The notes below the pieces were generated by a model, which was not told the origin of the DNA, did not search any database, and saw nothing but the letters and a program-made list of their open reading frames with translations. A stretch of DNA of 64,000 nt from JAXLQL01 sp046331625 (GTDB lineage Bacteria; Acidobacteriota; Terriglobia; Bryobacterales; Bryobacteraceae). The DNA lies in assembly GCA_046331625.1 (NCBI GenBank), contig JAXLQL010000005.1, forward strand, positions 186,001 through 250,000, given 5' to 3'. Positions within the stretch are counted from its first letter, which is position 1. Each line of letters opens with the position of its first letter. Both the position numbers and the translations under genes were made by a program. Positions 63,856 through 64,000 of the stretch are shown here, in pieces.

Positions 63856-64000
63856 ATGCCGCTTCGAGTCGCGTTCTTCTCTCCCCTGCCTCCAGCCAAG
63901 AGCGGCATTGCGGACTATTCGGAGGCGTTGCTCCACTCGGCCCAAGGCCGCTGGCAAGTGGAAACCTTCCGCGGCGAAGGAAAAGCGTTCGATCCCTCGC
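63856..64000 (+). CDS. Glycosyltransferase family 4 (N-terminal part)
   Basis: The first 48 codons are in the window, from ATG 63856 (GTG at 63853 is also possible); the gene runs off the right edge. It reads LRVAFFSPLPPAKSGIADYS, the usual opening of a GT4 acceptor domain, then a variable part. It starts 7 bases after the DUF3108 gene and continues the glycan cluster. Confidence 0.7.
   Translation, partial: MPLRVAFFSPLPPAKSGIADYSEALLHSAQGRWQVETFRGEGKAFDPS

Overview
The window looks like a piece of an Acidobacteriota chromosome, most likely Bryobacterales/Solibacter-type. The support is high GC, frequent GTG and TTG starts, an ADOP-type duplicated FtsX permease, an acidobacterial VWFA-domain protein, a secreted DUF1080 protein, NHL beta-propeller proteins, and a type II NADH dehydrogenase. 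I saw no rRNA, tRNA, CRISPR array, transposase or prophage.

Layout. 1-5.4 kb: a tetR-MFP-RND-TolC efflux operon on the minus strand, with palindromic operator candidates ahead of tetR. 5.6-13.4 kb: a secreted protein, smc (preceded by a 20-codon micro-ORF), an M50 protease with CBS domains, and ndh, which overlaps the tail of a lone fliM. 14.5-19.7 kb: a frameshifted mtaB, a SnoaL-like protein, an S9 peptidase, a sugar-isomerase-like protein and an antitoxin/PIN toxin pair with a broken toxin. 20-26 kb: nagA, then a Tat-exported three-subunit molybdenum hydroxylase operon ending in a small cysteine-rich protein and a DUF1326 protein. 26-31 kb: two secreted unknowns, a YpdA-like reductase and alaS. 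31-35.5 kb: a DksA/TraR-type zinc finger, a subtilase, remnants of HigA and ParDE modules, and an intact HicBA.

35.6-39.6 kb holds the most striking gene: topoisomerase III fused in frame to a complete RecQ helicase (RecQ core, RQC zinc site, HRDC). It resembles a single-chain version of the RecQ-TopoIII dissolution complex. 40-44.3 kb: a DUF1080 protein, a strong hairpin, a BON protein and the ADOP permease. 44.3-49.1 kb: a tightly overlapped minus-strand operon of three glycosyltransferases with an aldo/keto reductase and a medium-chain dehydrogenase. The family 2 glycosyltransferase carries two in-frame copies of a REP-like hairpin repeat whose third copy lies after smc. 49-58 kb: small conserved unknowns, an NHL protein, a frameshifted KDG-type sugar kinase, the VWFA protein, an S24 peptidase with a non-HTH N-terminus, a D-2-hydroxyacid dehydrogenase and a second HicBA. 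58-64 kb: an NHL protein, then a nucleotide-sugar-epimerase-like protein with four family 4 glycosyltransferases and a DUF3108 protein, probably an exopolysaccharide or surface glycan cluster that continues off the right edge.

Four genes carry single-site frame changes. Two of them (mtaB, sugar kinase) lack a C at the same GGGC context, so sequence error should be excluded before calling them pseudogenes.
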